Positions 46,353 through 61,900 of a stretch of 64,000 nucleotides of DNA are shown piece after piece. Origin of the DNA: Rotaria sp. Silwood1 (taxonomy: Eukaryota > Rotifera > Eurotatoria > Philodinida > Philodinidae); NCBI GenBank assembly GCA_905250075.1, contig CAJNOP010000143.1:62001-126000 (forward strand), given 5' to 3'. Numbering within the stretch: position 1 is the stretch's first letter; each line of letters starts with the position of its first letter. Both the position numbers and the translations under genes were made by a program. The notes under the pieces were generated by a model, which saw nothing but the letters and a program-made list of their open reading frames with translations, made no database searches and had not been told where the DNA came from.

Positions 46353-49300
46353 AACTATTTTCTTGCAATCTCTTATTATTTTATATTCTATAGGTGGGTG
46401 AAAATAAATTTTTGGTTTTGTGTTTCAGATATTTATCTAATCATGTCGACGATAAATTAATTCTTATTGATTTTATTTTGCAAGATGGTATATCTTCGTC
46501 GTAATCTGATTTCATTCATAGATGTGACTCATGTATATTAATTGGTTCTTCTTATTGGAATGTTGTTTTTGGTTCATAAAATTCAATGTCCAATAGATAA
46601 AATAGAGACATATTGTCTTAAAATAATAATTTTTTAAATATCGCAGCAGACAAAAACTTAACAATATCGTATTAAAGCAATACAAACATTTATTTTTATT
46701 CATTTTTTCGACAGTACTCGAATGTATTCATGATATTAATACATAAATTATTCAAACAACACTTATGAAATATTATAAAACAACACTAATATTTCAATGT
46801 GAAAATCACTGAATGTTAGAAATTTTCAGTAACGTTGAACAAAAACAAACAATACTACTAATTTATCAGGTATAGTATATTCAATTAATATGTGTTTAAG
46901 TGTCAATCGAACATAAGTTAATTATACAATGGCATAATTTAAAACAAAATTCAAATAAAAAGATGCAAAATAAATCAATGCGCTGTTTTAACTGTAAAAA
47001 AAAGAAAGGTTTCATTTTTGATAAACTAAGAATGAAATAAAATTTATCTATTTTTTTCTTGGGTTTTATTTGTAAGAGTTCTAATCGAGAATTTCATTGT
47101 ACTCAGATTCTATAAGAAAAAAAAAAATCATGAACACAGATCGGTATCATTGTTATTATTGTCAAAGAAAAGAAAACGAACGTATAGTATGTTTGTGTGT
47201 GTTTTTTTTTTGCGTTTATCATTGAAATGAAAAGAAACCGAAAGAGAAAAAAAACACAGAAATACGAAAAAAAATGAAAATAGAAACGAATGAAAAAGAA
47301 TACACTAAGAGTATAATATGCATTTCTTACTGTCACGTACATCGAAATAGAGTAAGTCAATATACAGTGCAAAGAATAGTGATAGTTAGATCGTATGTAT
47401 TTGATCTATATGTATTATTCCTATGCTCTTCTATATAATAATTTAAGAATCGATTGTTTCTCTGATGATTTGTCACTTTCTTTATCCTTAGGCAAAATCA
47501 CCCATTTCACGAGTTCTCACTGATTTGATACATTCATATATAGAATGTTCAATTTAAATAAACAGAAAGAAAAGAGCAAAAAAAGAATACTCCAATTGTA
47601 TAGGTATATGAAATCAATAGTGTACATGTGCTTTTCTTAAGTATCTTGAGTGAATTTGTAATGAAAAGAAGAAGAAGAAGGAAAAAAATCATTCGCCATT
47701 CGATCAAAACTATCCTTGAAAATAAAAAAAAAACACAAAACTATTTGCTTGTCACCTTTTGAATCAACATTATTACCAACTACGACCTAATATTCAGGTA
47801 ATTATCAATTCATTTTTTTAATACGTGAATAAATAAGGAGACATAGATTCTATCTTATTGAATGTTATTGTTATTATCATTATACTCCACATATAGTAAA
47901 ATCAATTTTTTCAGCAGTTTTTAGTTGAGTTAAACAAAAGAAATTTATTCATATATTTGAGTTTCTATAATTATCGTTAATTTCTCAACTATATTGAACG
48001 CAGCATAATTCTGTCTATAATTTTGATAATTGTCATCTTCGTAACATCTCGATTAATAAAAAAAAAAATTCTAACTATGAGATATGATTGAGAACAGACT
48101 AATCAAATCTTCAGAATTTTAGCTCTTCGAGATATTGACTATTAATAAAACAAAAGAAAAAAATAAAGAATTTGCTTATTACACTATTTAATCGATATAG
48201 TTTTTGTGCAGGTGCTTTCAATCGAATGAAAATTTTGTAATTACTTCCTCAGTAACTCTCACACCTCTTTAAACAAAGCTATGTTTCAAATATGCAACAA
48301 ATTGCACAAAGACGTGTCCTGAGACTGGCAGAACTAAGTGAAAGAATTTGAGTACTTGTTTGGGAACCGATGAAGAAAACGAAGATTTCTGAAGATCGAG
48401 GGATACCTCTCATCAAACATTAAATAATCTACTTCATACAAAGTTCTCAAAATATACTTTTGATTTCTATTTTTTATGTACATTTCAAAAAACGAACATG
48501 AAATAATTGACGATATTGAATTTTAGATTATCTTTTCATTTCTTTATTTGATATAATTTCTATGAAAAAATTTTCGATTATGACACAGAAAAAAAAAATA
48601 CTTATCGGAATAGAGATTTTATTTGTTTTTCGAAATAAAATTATCACATACTTCATGAGTTTCAAATGAAAACCTGATTGAAAGAGAAACACAAGTCGAC
48701 TACTCTAAAGAAATGCATCATCATTCAATGATAAAGTTATAAAGATAAGACAAGACATCAATATAATAGCAAATAAAAATATCTACGTTAGTTAGGTATT
48801 ATTTGGACACAGGTTTGAACTATTGGACTCCATGTGTGTTTGTTAGCCAATTGGATAGTGAGATATTTTATATCAACAATATGCATATGGTAATTCGAAA
48901 GGGAGGACATATAATGTTGTCTTTTCTTTTTCTTTCTTTTGTCTTTTCTTTCTGTTGGGTTATTTTTTTTTTATATATCATTATAGAAGAACGCTGATCG
49001 ATTAACTCGTTCTCACTGTTATCTATCTTCTTTTTTTTTTTCTTTTTCTCACTTATATTTTCGCTATATACCGTGCACGCATCGTTCGCATTCGTCTTAT
49101 GCTGTCCATCAAAATTCTTCTGGTAACTGAATCAAACAAATAGACAAATCGGCTAGAACAGTATAGCTGATTATTATGTTCTAGTTTCTATCAACAAGCT
49201 CATTCAAAACTATACTTTAATATATATATCTTAAACAAAAGGTCATTCTGACTCTTCGTTATTCATGATAGATTTTTTTCCTTTGATGATTGATATGGAA

Positions 49301-49914
49301 TAGTAAAGAACAAATCATAAATTGAGGGGAAAAAAGAGAGTCCATGAACTTTCGTCCCTCGTCTTTTTTTTTTCTTTTCTATAACGAAACCATTGCATAT
49401 GCTTTTCTAGATAGTTATACATAATCTTCCTTGCAGATTTGGGTTCTTATTCATGCTGTACAGTAGACTCTGTACTGTACGACATAACATCAACAGTACT
49501 ATACTTTTTTCTTCTTTCGTCTACTTATCATATTTCCATAGGTCGTTTTGCCTTTTCTATTTGAACTCCGTTGTATCTTTTCGTGATATGAATAAAAACT
49601 ATTTGTACTCTTTAGACACTCCTCTTTTTCGTTCTTTATTATGTAATTTCTCGAAAAATATTAATTTTTCCTAAATATTATATAATATTCTACGAAGAAT
49701 ATAGCTATTACTAACTATTCTTTCCAATATAAATCTATCTTCATCAAGTCAACATGTGCCTACACATACATAAACAATTATTATAGAAAAAATATGATTT
49801 TATGCAAATTTATCTTTCTCTCTTTTTGTTTTTGTTCTAGTATTTTTCTTATTTGTTTTCTTTTTCTCGTCTACTTCATTTGTGTGTATTCATCAATTTA
49901 ACAAATTAAAATAA
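46353..49914. other. Intergenic region between RTCA and CLU
   Basis: AT-rich, with long poly-A/T and CT-rich runs (e.g. near 49,030 and 49,370). Must contain the RTCA 3' UTR (candidate AATAAA near 46,403) and the CLU promoter or untranslated exons. Open frames of 60-90 codons here are low-complexity and unsupported. Confidence 0.5.
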
Positions 49915-52900
49915 ATGATGAAACAACCAGAGGAAAATATTTCAACAACAAATTCTGATTTTATGACATGTAATGGTCATCAAGATGAATTAATAAAAAC
50001 TCGTCAAGATTCTGATAATGATGATGCAGCAACAAATACAAGTTCAACATCATCAATTAATGATGTTTCATTTAATAATTGTCCTAATGTATCATCATCA
50101 TCATCATCAAATTTAAATGCAAGTGGAATAACAACAACAAATCCAAATAATTCAAATGAACTTGTTCTTTTACCTGAAGTTTCATTTAATATACGAATAC
50201 AATCACCTGGTTTAGATATATTTGATTTATCAGTAAGAAAAATTCAAGAAATAAGAAATAATAACAAATATTTTTTTTTTCTAGGTAACATCAAGTGAAC
50301 TTGTACAAGAAATTCATCAAGTTTTAATGGATAAAGAAGAAACATGTCATCGTACTTGTTTTTCATTACAACTTGATGGAATTATTTTAGATAATTTTTC
50401 TGAATTAAAAAATATTGATGGTTTAAAAGAAGGAAGTCTAATAAAAGTTGTTGAAGGTTAGAAGAAGAAAAAAAACTTTTTTTTCTTTTGTTTTTGAAAA
50501 AACTTTTTTTTTTAATTATTATTTAGAACAATATACTGTACGTGAAGTACGTATTCATATACGACATATAAATGATTTAATACATGCATGTGATTTAAAT
50601 GATTTATATAATGGTACAAATAATTATTCATTATGTCTTGTGAATGATATTAATAATAGTGAAACATCTTCATCATCATCATCATCGAATACTGGTAAAA
50701 ACAAAAAGATTTTATTATTTTCGATATTTGTTTTATAAATTTCTTTTTTTCTAGATCGAAGAAAAAGTGCTGAAACTAGTGGAAGTGATTCTATTGTACC
50801 AGAATATCTTTTACCTAATCAAAAAGATATTCTACTTACACCACTTTTTACAACAAATAATAAAATTAATGTAAATATTTATTTGTTCTAACTTAGTTAT
50901 AGGTTAGACTATGATTAGATATGTCATAATGAAGATAATAAATATATATTTACTTTATGTATTTATTAGAAATAGTTAAGACTATATTTTAGACATGCAT
51001 CATATCAAAGATAACCTTTTCTGTATAGATAATATAAGTTTTTCTTGTTAATCTATATTAGTTTTACTTCAAAGCTGTTGGTCTGAATTCATAGAGTACA
51101 AAATAACAGTTTTCCAGATTGACCGACTTTTTAGAAGTTTGATAGTTTTCAATATTTAATATAGATGCAATAATGCCTGGATTTTCAAGTCAAATATTAG
51201 TCTATTTCGAGCATTGAGAACTATTGAAATTATGATCAGTTTCGAATACAAAACAAGAGTCCCCTAAGTAATTGAAATTAACTCTAAAAATTTATATTTC
51301 ATGTATTGTAATTGCAGCTTAGGAGTAAAAATGATACACATAATCGACAAAGACTTATGTTGTCTATATAAAAAACAAAAAGGTCATCTTCGACATAATG
51401 TTTCAGGAGTTGTCGCATGTCTGTTATATATTTCCTCATTGCAATCGATTGCATTTTCTTCATTCATTCATTCGTGTAATACGGAATCGGATATATGTTA
51501 AGGAAATTGTTTTTCAACAATTAATCTTTTAATTAAAGACTATTCAAGTTAATTATACATTTCTAATTCAAATCATTTGTAATTTTCATCAAATAAAGTC
51601 TTAAAATAAAAATCAAATCTGTGATCAAACGTTTGAACATATCCCATAGTGCAGAAATGTCTCGAGAGAGATCGAACTTCTTAACCTTAAAGCAATTGCT
51701 TTCCAATCATGGAGATCTCGAGGCACTCTTCCATTGTTACATAAAGAATTTTTGGTTAGTTATACAAAATATGTCTTTTTAATATATAACTAAAGATTTA
51801 ATAAACAAATTCTATGCAGTCTGAATAAATGGTATATCTGTTATCATTTTCTATATGTGACATTTAAACAATACAAAATTGTGAATCTATAATTGAAGAT
51901 TTTATTTTTTTTCTAGCGATTACATTGTTTAAAAATATTGTCCTATAGTGGTTGGAATCCACCAAATGGTTCAAGAAAATTACATGGTGAATTAAATAAA
52001 AGAAACTTAACTTTTTAACTCGATTATTTTTTCTTAAATAGGTGATCTTATGTATTTAAAAGTAACAACATGTGAAGAAAAATCATTTCATATAACAGCA
52101 TGTACAAAAGGTTTTTATGTTAGTCAGTAAGTTAATTTTTAATATTAAATCTTATTATAATGAATTTATTTACAATTATATTAAAGAACAACAGATGAAA
52201 AATTTCTTCCAAAACCGGTGCAACCTAAAGCTATATTTCATTCACTTGTTGATCTATTAAATAATGTAAGATATTAAGATTTCAATAATAAAAATTATCT
52301 TTTTTTTTGTTTTTTTTTGGGAAAATATAGATTAGTCCAATTTTTAAAAAGAAATTTCGTGCTATACAACGTAAACGTTGTACAAAACATCCATTTGAAC
52401 GTATACAAATTCCATTTCAAATACATCCATGGTTATCACCACGTTTTGAACATACAATAGATCATTTTCGAGCTGAAGATGGTATTATATAAAATTTATA
52501 TATAATCATGAATATTATTTTTTTTTTTATTTTAGCAAATATAAATAAACTTGGTCATGAAGATCATATACCTGGTCAAGTACGTGATTGGAATGAAGAA
52601 TTACAAATAACAAAAGAATTACCAAAGAAAAATTTACCTGAAAGACTTATACGTGAACGTGCAATGTTCAAAGTATAAAGAACTAGAAAATTTCTTTTTT
52701 TTTTTTAAATTTCGTTATTTTTAGGTTCATACTGATTTTGTTTCAGCTGCTATTCGTGGTTGTCAAGCTGTTGTTGATGGTAATATAATGGCTATTAATC
52801 CTGGTGAAGAATCAAAGTAAGTCAACTTGTTTTAAATGTAGTTGCCATTAGGCTTTAAGAGTGCGTTATATTTCTAAGTAAACTCGATTTAAGAACCGTA

Positions 52901-55900
52901 CACTTATGGCAAGAGATGATTCTTTATTTTTAAAAATTCAGTTTCGTGACGAACGAATGTTCAGGATATTCTACTAGGCATTTGGCCTATCTATGAGCGA
53001 AACTTCATTATTTGATGTTTTAGTAATAATGATCATAACTCAATTTCAAAGTTCAATAGGCACAAACTTTTAGAATTTTACTAGTCTTACCAAAGCGTTC
53101 CTGTAAATTCAAATCGGGAGTATCAAAATTCGAATAATTCGCTCTTTAGCTACATAACTAAGGCCTTCTATTGGATGGTTATAAAAGAAGATTAAATTTA
53201 AGATGTATGTTTATGATCATTGAGGCATCTGTCGTATAATCTCTTGATTTTTCAATATGTACAGATCATCGTATTTCATATTTTGATTCCATAAGAGAAA
53301 AAAAAATAACGATCTTTCAGTTGCAATATTTTCCTTTCATAATCGATTCTTAATAATTTTTCTAGAGTTCATATGTATATATGGAATAATATGTTCTTCA
53401 GTCTTGGTTTTGATGTAAAAGATCATTATAAAGATTTTGGTGGTGATGCTGCTGCTCATTCAGCACCAACAAATGATTTACAAGGTGTTCGTGCTATAAA
53501 TACACTCGATTTAGATGGTTTACATACATTAGGTACTGTTGTTGTTGATTATCGTGGCATGCGTGTTACTGCCCAATCGATTGTCCCCGGTAAGCAAACA
53601 TTTTTCTTTTTCTTTTTTTTTTTCTTTCTCTCTTATAATCGGCAATATAAGCGAGAAATAACAGAGAAAGAATTATCACACGACTATAAGAAACGTATAA
53701 AATTATGTTAATACATCATCATCGACAACGATGGTTATTTATTATTTTGATATTTGGATTTTTTTTATTAATATATAAATATAATCAGATAAGAAAATAT
53801 TATTTTACTGATGAACATCGTATATATACTTCATTACTTATTGAATTACCAAATATTGAACGTTTAATACGTTTAAAACAAGCAAATTTAACAATAATAC
53901 AAAATCGTTTAAAAAAAATTGAAAAATATTTAACTAAATATACATGGCATTTAAATCGTTTAATTAAAACAATTGATTATAATAAACAAGAAGAAAAAAA
54001 AATATTTCATTTTAATTCATTTGATTTTGATTTAGAAAAAAATATTCATAAAAATTATACAAAATTTCTTGTTTGTTTTCATTTAATTAAAAGTTCAAAT
54101 GATGATATTGATTATCAAATATTAAATGAATTTCATTTAAAAATTTCTAAAATTAATAGTCCTTATATAACATTAAATAAAAGTGAAGCTTATTTAAATA
54201 TTATTTATTTACCAATACAATCATATCAACGAAATATTTGTTATAAAGATTTAATTAATGAAAATTATTTTGTTTTATATGAATTTTTAAATCCTATTAA
54301 TGAAGATATTGATGAAAAATGTTTTCATGGAAATTTTCTTCATGTAAAATTTTTTACTCAATTTAATACAAATCAAACATATGTTAATAATGATCGTTGG
54401 CGTTTGAATGATGAAGAAAAATCACCTATTGGTATTATTTATTTAAATACAACTGGTAAGTTTAAAAAAAAAAAGACTATTTTATCAACGTCAAAAGACA
54501 ATAAGAAGATTTCACCCGGAGATGGAACCGGTCTAGTTTTTTAGACCGGTTCGTCGACCGAAACCGATTTACCAAAAAAAGTTGATCTGACAGGTCTACA
54601 GGTACTAAACAGGATGCTGATGATACGTCACTTTATAAAAGAAAAATCGACCTACAGACAAAATATCAATCTATAGACAACAGACTAAGGCTTAAACTGA
54701 AGCCTTGTTTCATGTCTCACTGATGAATATTTAGTTCACTGTTTAGAAGAGATCATCCAACACCATAGAATTCAGCTCAAATTCGATGAGTGTAGTAATC
54801 TACTAAAACTTTTGCCATTCCCCTAAGATGCTCGCTAGTAGTAGATATCGTCCCTACAACTAATACCAGTTGTAATTTTGAACAGAAGACCTAAATTCTT
54901 GCGCTCAATTAATCGAATTTCCTATACATTCTAATCAACTATATACTAGTCGCAGCAGCAAGTGTATGCCAACATGTAGTCACCCAGCTATTGGACGTTT
55001 CATGGCTCTTGATCTTGAGCTTTACATACAGTACCTTGTGGATACATGCAGAACAACGTAGCTATTTAGACATGGTCGCATTCCTTGTCTTGACCTCTTT
55101 TCGAGTATTTCTAAGATCATTGAACTGGAATTAGAGTTTCTGAAAAACTCATGTAACTCTTGAATAGAATAATTTAAATAAGTCAACTTTGTGTAGATCA
55201 AAATAAAACAAATTTGTCTATTCTGATGAAAGTGACTATTAAATTTCATAACTTTAAAAATTTTCTATTAATTGAAATTAAAGATTTTAAAATATTTTAT
55301 TTTTATTTTAGCTATTATTGCTGCACATGAATATGATCGATTAAAAAATGCTTATGAAATAACAATTGAATGTTTTCATCGATCTTGTTATCAAACAATT
55401 TTGAATAAAAATATATCTATTATATCTCTTATTTGTTCTTCTATATATTCTATTTCAATTCAATATGAATTCTATGATGCGTTTTTCTATTTTCTTTCAC
55501 AACAAATTCATATAAATCTTTTCAATTGTGAAAATTATCTTCCATATTCAAATATAATTGATTGGTTACATCCATCAGTATCTCTATCATGGTTATATAC
55601 AATTTATTTTCAAACATTTCAACATCGTTTTCATACATTAATTGCTTATTTACGTACATATTATCGTTTACCAACATTATCAAATGAATTAAAATTTAAT
55701 GAAATAAAAAATCAATTAATAAAAGAAAAAAATTTTTATTATTTAATTCATTCACGAAATATTAATTTTACTCGAATGTCAATTGGTTTAATGGATAAAA
55801 TTAATTTTCAAACAAATAAAAAATATTCAATACATATAGAACCAACATTTTATGATCAATGGAATCGTTTATATCAACCATTTTATCGTTCAAAAACACA

Positions 55901-58900
55901 AACAAATCCATTCGAAATATCATTTTCACATAATAAATATACAATTATTATTTTAACACATAAAAAACGTTTTTATCAATTAAATCGTTTATTATTACAT
56001 TTAAATGGTTTAATTAATCTTGATCGTATACTTGTTTTATTTAATCAAGTTGATTCGATAGAAAATTTTCATAATAAAAATTTTTCATTAAATAATTTTC
56101 TTGATAATTATTCTATATATTTACCATCAATACATGTTGATATTATTTATATATTTAATTTAACAAATAATTTAAATAATCGTTTTTTACCATGGAATGA
56201 ATTTATTCATACTGATTGTATATTATCATTAGATGATGATAGTTTTTTACGACATGATGAAATTGAATATGCATTTCATATATGGAAAGAATATCCTTCA
56301 CGTCTTATTGGTTTTATTTCACGTTCACATAAATCTAATACATTAGAATATGATGCATCATCATTATTATGTTCATATTCAATGATATTAACTGGTGCAG
56401 CTTTTTTACATCGTTGGTATTTAGATTTTTATACAAATATTATGTCTGAACAAATACGACAATATATTAAATTACATATGAATTGTGAAGATATAGCTAT
56501 GAATTTTTTAATAAGTTATTTAACAAAACAAACACCTATTAAAATTGGACATCGTGAAACATTTTATTGTTATAAATGTCAAGATAGTTTATCAAGTAAA
56601 ATTAATCATTATCAACAACGAACTGAATGTATAAAATATTTTTCTAATATATATCGTTTAATACCATTACATTATTCAATTCATCATATTGATTCTTTAT
56701 TAAATATAAGATCTTGTCTTTAATAGAAATATATAAATAAACAAAATAAAAATTCTATTTATTATTATTATTATTATTATTATGATTATTGATTTATGTT
56801 TTTTTTTTGTTTTTTAGGTATTCTTGAAAAAGAACAAGAACAAAGTGTTGTTTATGGATCAACAGATTTTGGTAAAACTTGTACAACAAATGAAAAATAT
56901 AAAGAATTATTGGAAAAAGTTTCAACTATGCTTAAAATTAAACCACATACAATTAAAACAGAAAAAGGAGATTCTATAGAATTATTAACAGCTGTCGAAT
57001 GTAAAGGTATTATTGGTAATGATGGAAGACATTATTTATTAGATTTATTACGTATGACACCACCTGATCTTAATTATTTACCAGGTAAGTTAATATTTAT
57101 TGAAATTTTTCTATTTAAAAAAAAAATAGTGAAATACAAAGAAAATAACTAATATTCATTTTAGAGTTAAATGGTTGTGAGAATTTTTTGAATAAATTTT
57201 GATAGGAACAAGATAGAGATCTGCGGCTTTCACCATTGGAAAGAGTAGATGAAGATGCATCGAATTATGTATAGAAAGATTTTTCTAGCTACTTTCCTAT
57301 AGGTTTTATATAAAACTTCAAGAAAAAACAGTATGCTTCTCATGATCATGATATTAATTTATTGATTTTCAGGAGTGCGTTAGAATCACCAAAGAAAGGG
57401 CTACCAAAAAGTGTATCAAGACGCTGTTCCTAACTACTACCACTATAGGAATACAATTTACCCTCTAATTTTTTTCAATAAAATAATCGAAAAATGTAAA
57501 TTTTTTTCCAGTATTTTGATAGAAAACCCACTTGTTTAACGTAGGAGAAAAAATTAATTCTTTGAAAACGTTTGACTAAACCTTTAGAAAAGTAGTTAGA
57601 AAAATCTTTCTATACAGAATTCGATGCATCTTCAACTGCTCTTTCCAACGGTGAAAACCGCAGATCTCTATCAAAAGCTATTCAAAAAATACCCACGGCC
57701 ATTTATAACTTTGAAATGGACATTAATTGAAAGGTTACTGAAGACATAGATGTAACCGATTAGCTCCGGCTGAGATCATTACAAATTTGTCGTCTTACTT
57801 TTATCTCTAACTAATTTCTGAAGAGATATTAATAAGATATTTTATTAATTGAATGATCATTTAATATTCATTTGATTGAAAAAAAAATATTTCGTATTTT
57901 CAGAGCGGTTGTTCAGTGCCGGTTATATAATTTCATTGAAAGTATCCTAATACGATTTGATCTGATTTGAATTCGAAAATTTTTTGATCCAGTGTACTCT
58001 AGTTACCGATAGAACAATGAATAGTTAAAGAGAACGAATTTATTAGAGATGCATATGGTCTCAGTCGGAGTTTCGTTACTTTATTTATGTTTATATATTT
58101 AGTTGATGTTGAACATTTATCACCATCTATGAAACAATTTGATTATCCAAAAACATATAAACATCGTTTATGTTGTTTAAGACAAGAATTAATAGATGCT
58201 TTTGTTGAGTAAGATTGAACGTTTTATAAAAACTCTAATTTTCTTTCATATCTAGACAAAAATATGTCGATTTTTATCGTTCAATTGCACTTAATTTATC
58301 AAGATTACGATCTAATGAAGTATGTTTTTATATATATTAATAATAAAAAAAAAACTTTATTTTGTTGATAATCTTAGTCAATATCAAACGAAACTACTGA
58401 ACGAACAAATGTCGAAGAAGCTAAACGTATTGTTAATGAAATTAGTGGTAAAATAAATTAATCAGTAAAATAAACATATTTAATTAATTTTATATCTTAT
58501 AGTTGAAGATAATAGTCGAGAAATAATTCAATCAGCATGTCGTTCGATTGGTTCAGTAAAAGATAATGAATTTGATGTTCGTTTTAATCCTGATTTATTT
58601 CAACCACATGTAACACTTAATCAAACGGTAGACAAATAGAAAAATTCTTTTATTAGAATATTTATTTATTTATTTATTTTTCTAGTCCGATGAAACAGTA
58701 GCTGATATAAAATTACTTAAAGAAGCAGCTGAATATTTAGTATTAAAACAAATTCCATTAATGATACAAGATTTTCAAGATCATTCATCTGTACCTGTCG
58801 ATGGTGAAAGTCTTTCAGAAGCTATGCATTCAAGGTAGAGAAATATTAAATTCAACAGTTATATTTTGTTGTGTGAAATGAACTAACGAGAAAGTGTTCA

Positions 58901-61900
58901 ATCATTTTTAAAATGAATTTTATATCATTCGATAGACCGTTTCAAACTAGAGAAATTGTAAAAATGTTCGTGTGGATGAGTCACTTTTATTATATTGAAT
59001 GAATTTTTCTAGCAAAATATTATAGTCTGTATAAAATCGACATTTGAATTTCAAGTTTAAACTTGACAAAAACTAAAGTTCTCAATGAAGATTAATGAAT
59101 TTTGAAAATTCTAATATCTTTTATTCTTAAATACTTTCAAAATAAACGAGTCATAATTCAATAGATAGGAATTCTCTAATTTCAAAACATGAAGTTTTCT
59201 ATTAATTGGATGTAAAAAAATTTGAACTGAACAGACTCTAACATCATGAAATAGGACTTATATCAAAAGCGATTGATCTCATTCGACAGTTCTCCTAAGA
59301 TTAAATATTTTCTTTTTAAATTCAGTCAATAGACTAATGGAAATATTGAAATATTTCTTTTTATTTAGGGGTATTAATATTCGTTATCTTGGTCGTATAG
59401 CTCAACTTCTTACTCAACAATCTTCTCTTACATATATATATGTAAGTTAAATTTTTGATTTTTATATTTATTGTATTAAATTTGTTTTTGTAAAATTTAT
59501 TTAGGAAATAGTTGTAACTGAAATTCTTTGTCGAAGTACAAAACATGTATTTCGTACATATTTACAATCAGTACCAATTCATCTTTTATCATATTCAATA
59601 AGTCATTTTCTTAATTGTTTTCTAACAATTATATCATTACCAACAACAGATTATACATTTGATGAATTAGCATCAGCAACAACTATTCAATCAACAAATA
59701 CTACATCAAATGTATTATTAACAAATTCAACAAATATTTCATCTCAAAAATCTAATGCTAAAAAGAAAAATAAAAAACAACAACAACAACAACAACGTAA
59801 ACATAGTCCTATGATGAGAAATGGTAAAAAATTTTAGAAAATAATTACAAATTAATTTCTTGTTTTATAGAATCATTAGAATTTTCATCAATAACTTCGA
59901 AAGTACTTTGGTTACAAATAATCAATGAAGCAAAATCAAGATATAGTTTTGATTTAACTTGGTAATGAATTTTACAATTATTTATTTTAATATATAAAGA
60001 TCATACAACATTTGATTGGGTCCGCTTTGGTATTTTGAGGAAAATTTTATAGAGAAACTATAAAACTGCTTCAGTTCGAAAGTTTAGTTTCGACTATTTC
60101 AGTACATATTCTGTTCAGTGATTTATCTACTAGGCGGGCTGCGTGAGCGCCGCCCACCCGAAATTTTGACTCGTCCACCCGAAAATATACAGCAGCTATT
60201 CGTCTACTGGGTGGGCCGAGTGGGCGCCGTCCACCCGAAATTTTGATTCGCCCACCCGAAAATATACAGCAGCCATTCGTCTACTGGGTGGGCCGAGTGG
60301 GCGCCGCCCACCCGAAATTTTGACTCGTCCACTCGGGAAACGAAACCTAGATAAAACATTGATTCTGTTTATAGGCACTTGTCGAATGGTTAGTTTATTT
60401 AGATTGACTATCAAAATATCTTCATGCAACAGAGTCAATAGTAAAATCGTGCACCTACTAAGAGATATTCAAAAATCTTGGTTTCACGTCGCAATATTTC
60501 GCAGTTTTTTTCGCCTTTGAAGATATTCTCATTTTCTTTTTAAGTGCACACTAGAATTTTAACCTGTTTCGGTAAATACCAACAAATCGAATAGTAGTAT
60601 TGCGACCTGAGATTTTTTGCTACAGAGAGCTTTTTTTTTTAGGGTTTTACTATGTTGAGAGGGACACATTTGTGTGAGTTGATCAAATCAATAAAAATCG
60701 TATGTTCGAATGTTTGAAATCATCTAGCATACTGATGCATAATAAAACTTTGATAATAATATAGAAAGTATAATAAAAACATTTTCTCGCTCTCTCATAT
60801 GAACAGTCTACAAGTATCATTTGATAACAAAAATATGAACACTCTTTTCTTTTTTCATGATAATTATTTTTATTATTTATCTTAGTGATGATATTGAATC
60901 ATTTGTTGAAAATTATGCTGTTCGTCGTACATGTATTTTACGTTCATTTTGTCGAAAAATTGGTTTACAAATAACTATGCGTGAATATCAATTTGAAACA
61001 ATAAATAAATCAATTCGTTCAAATAATGAATGTTTTAATGAAAATGATATTATTAATATATTTCCAATAATAAAACATGTTCCACCAAAAGTAAAAATTT
61101 TGATTGTCTAGATAAATTAAAAAACATTTAGTTTATCTCTTTGTTTTTTTTTGTTTTATTATTATTTATTTTAGCCAAGTGATGCTTATCAATTTTTTAC
61201 AAGTGGACAACAAAAAATTCAACAAGGTTTACTTCGTGAAGGTTTTGAATTAATATCTGAAGCACATAATTTATTAAATAATGTTTATGGACCAATGCAT
61301 CCTGAAATTAGTATGTGTTTAAGATTACTTGCACGATTAAATTATATTATGGGAGATTATCAAGAAGCACTTATGACACAACATAAAGCTGTTATGATGT
61401 CTGAACGAGTTTTAGGTATTGATCATCCACAAACAGCAACAGAATATGTAAGATTTTTCTTTTTCTTTTTTATAATAAACTAGAATATAAAATTTTCAAT
61501 TAGATTCATATGGCTTTATATTCATTTGCAAATGGTCTTTCAATAAATGCATCAAAATTACTTTGTCGTGCTCGATATATTATATTAACATGTTGTGGTG
61601 AAAATCATCCACAAATTAGTCTTATTGATGTAAGAAAAACAAATATTTGTTGTTGTTATTTTTTTTTTGAATTTTTTTAAAAATATATTATTAAATATTT
61701 TTAATTAGAGTAATCTTGGATTGATTTTACAATCATATGGTGATTATGAAAATGCACTTAAATTTATGGAAAAATCACTTGAATTAAATAAAACGTAAGT
61801 AATTGATTCATTTTTTTTTGTATGAAGAGTCCTATTGAAAAACTGTGTAAACGAACAGAAGGGTTAAAGATGACATATTGTTATTGATTTTTGCATAGTT

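Noticed and set aside
47103-49674. Short Phe/Leu-rich open frames between RTCA and CLU
   Set aside because: Low-complexity T-rich sequence. No splice logic or recognisable motif.
51301-51501. 66-codon open frame in a CLU intron
   Set aside because: Exons 4 and 5 of CLU join in phase without it. No homology recognised.
60196-60520. Open frames across the 77-bp repeat
   Set aside because: Repeat-derived; inside a CLU intron whose flanking exons join in phase.
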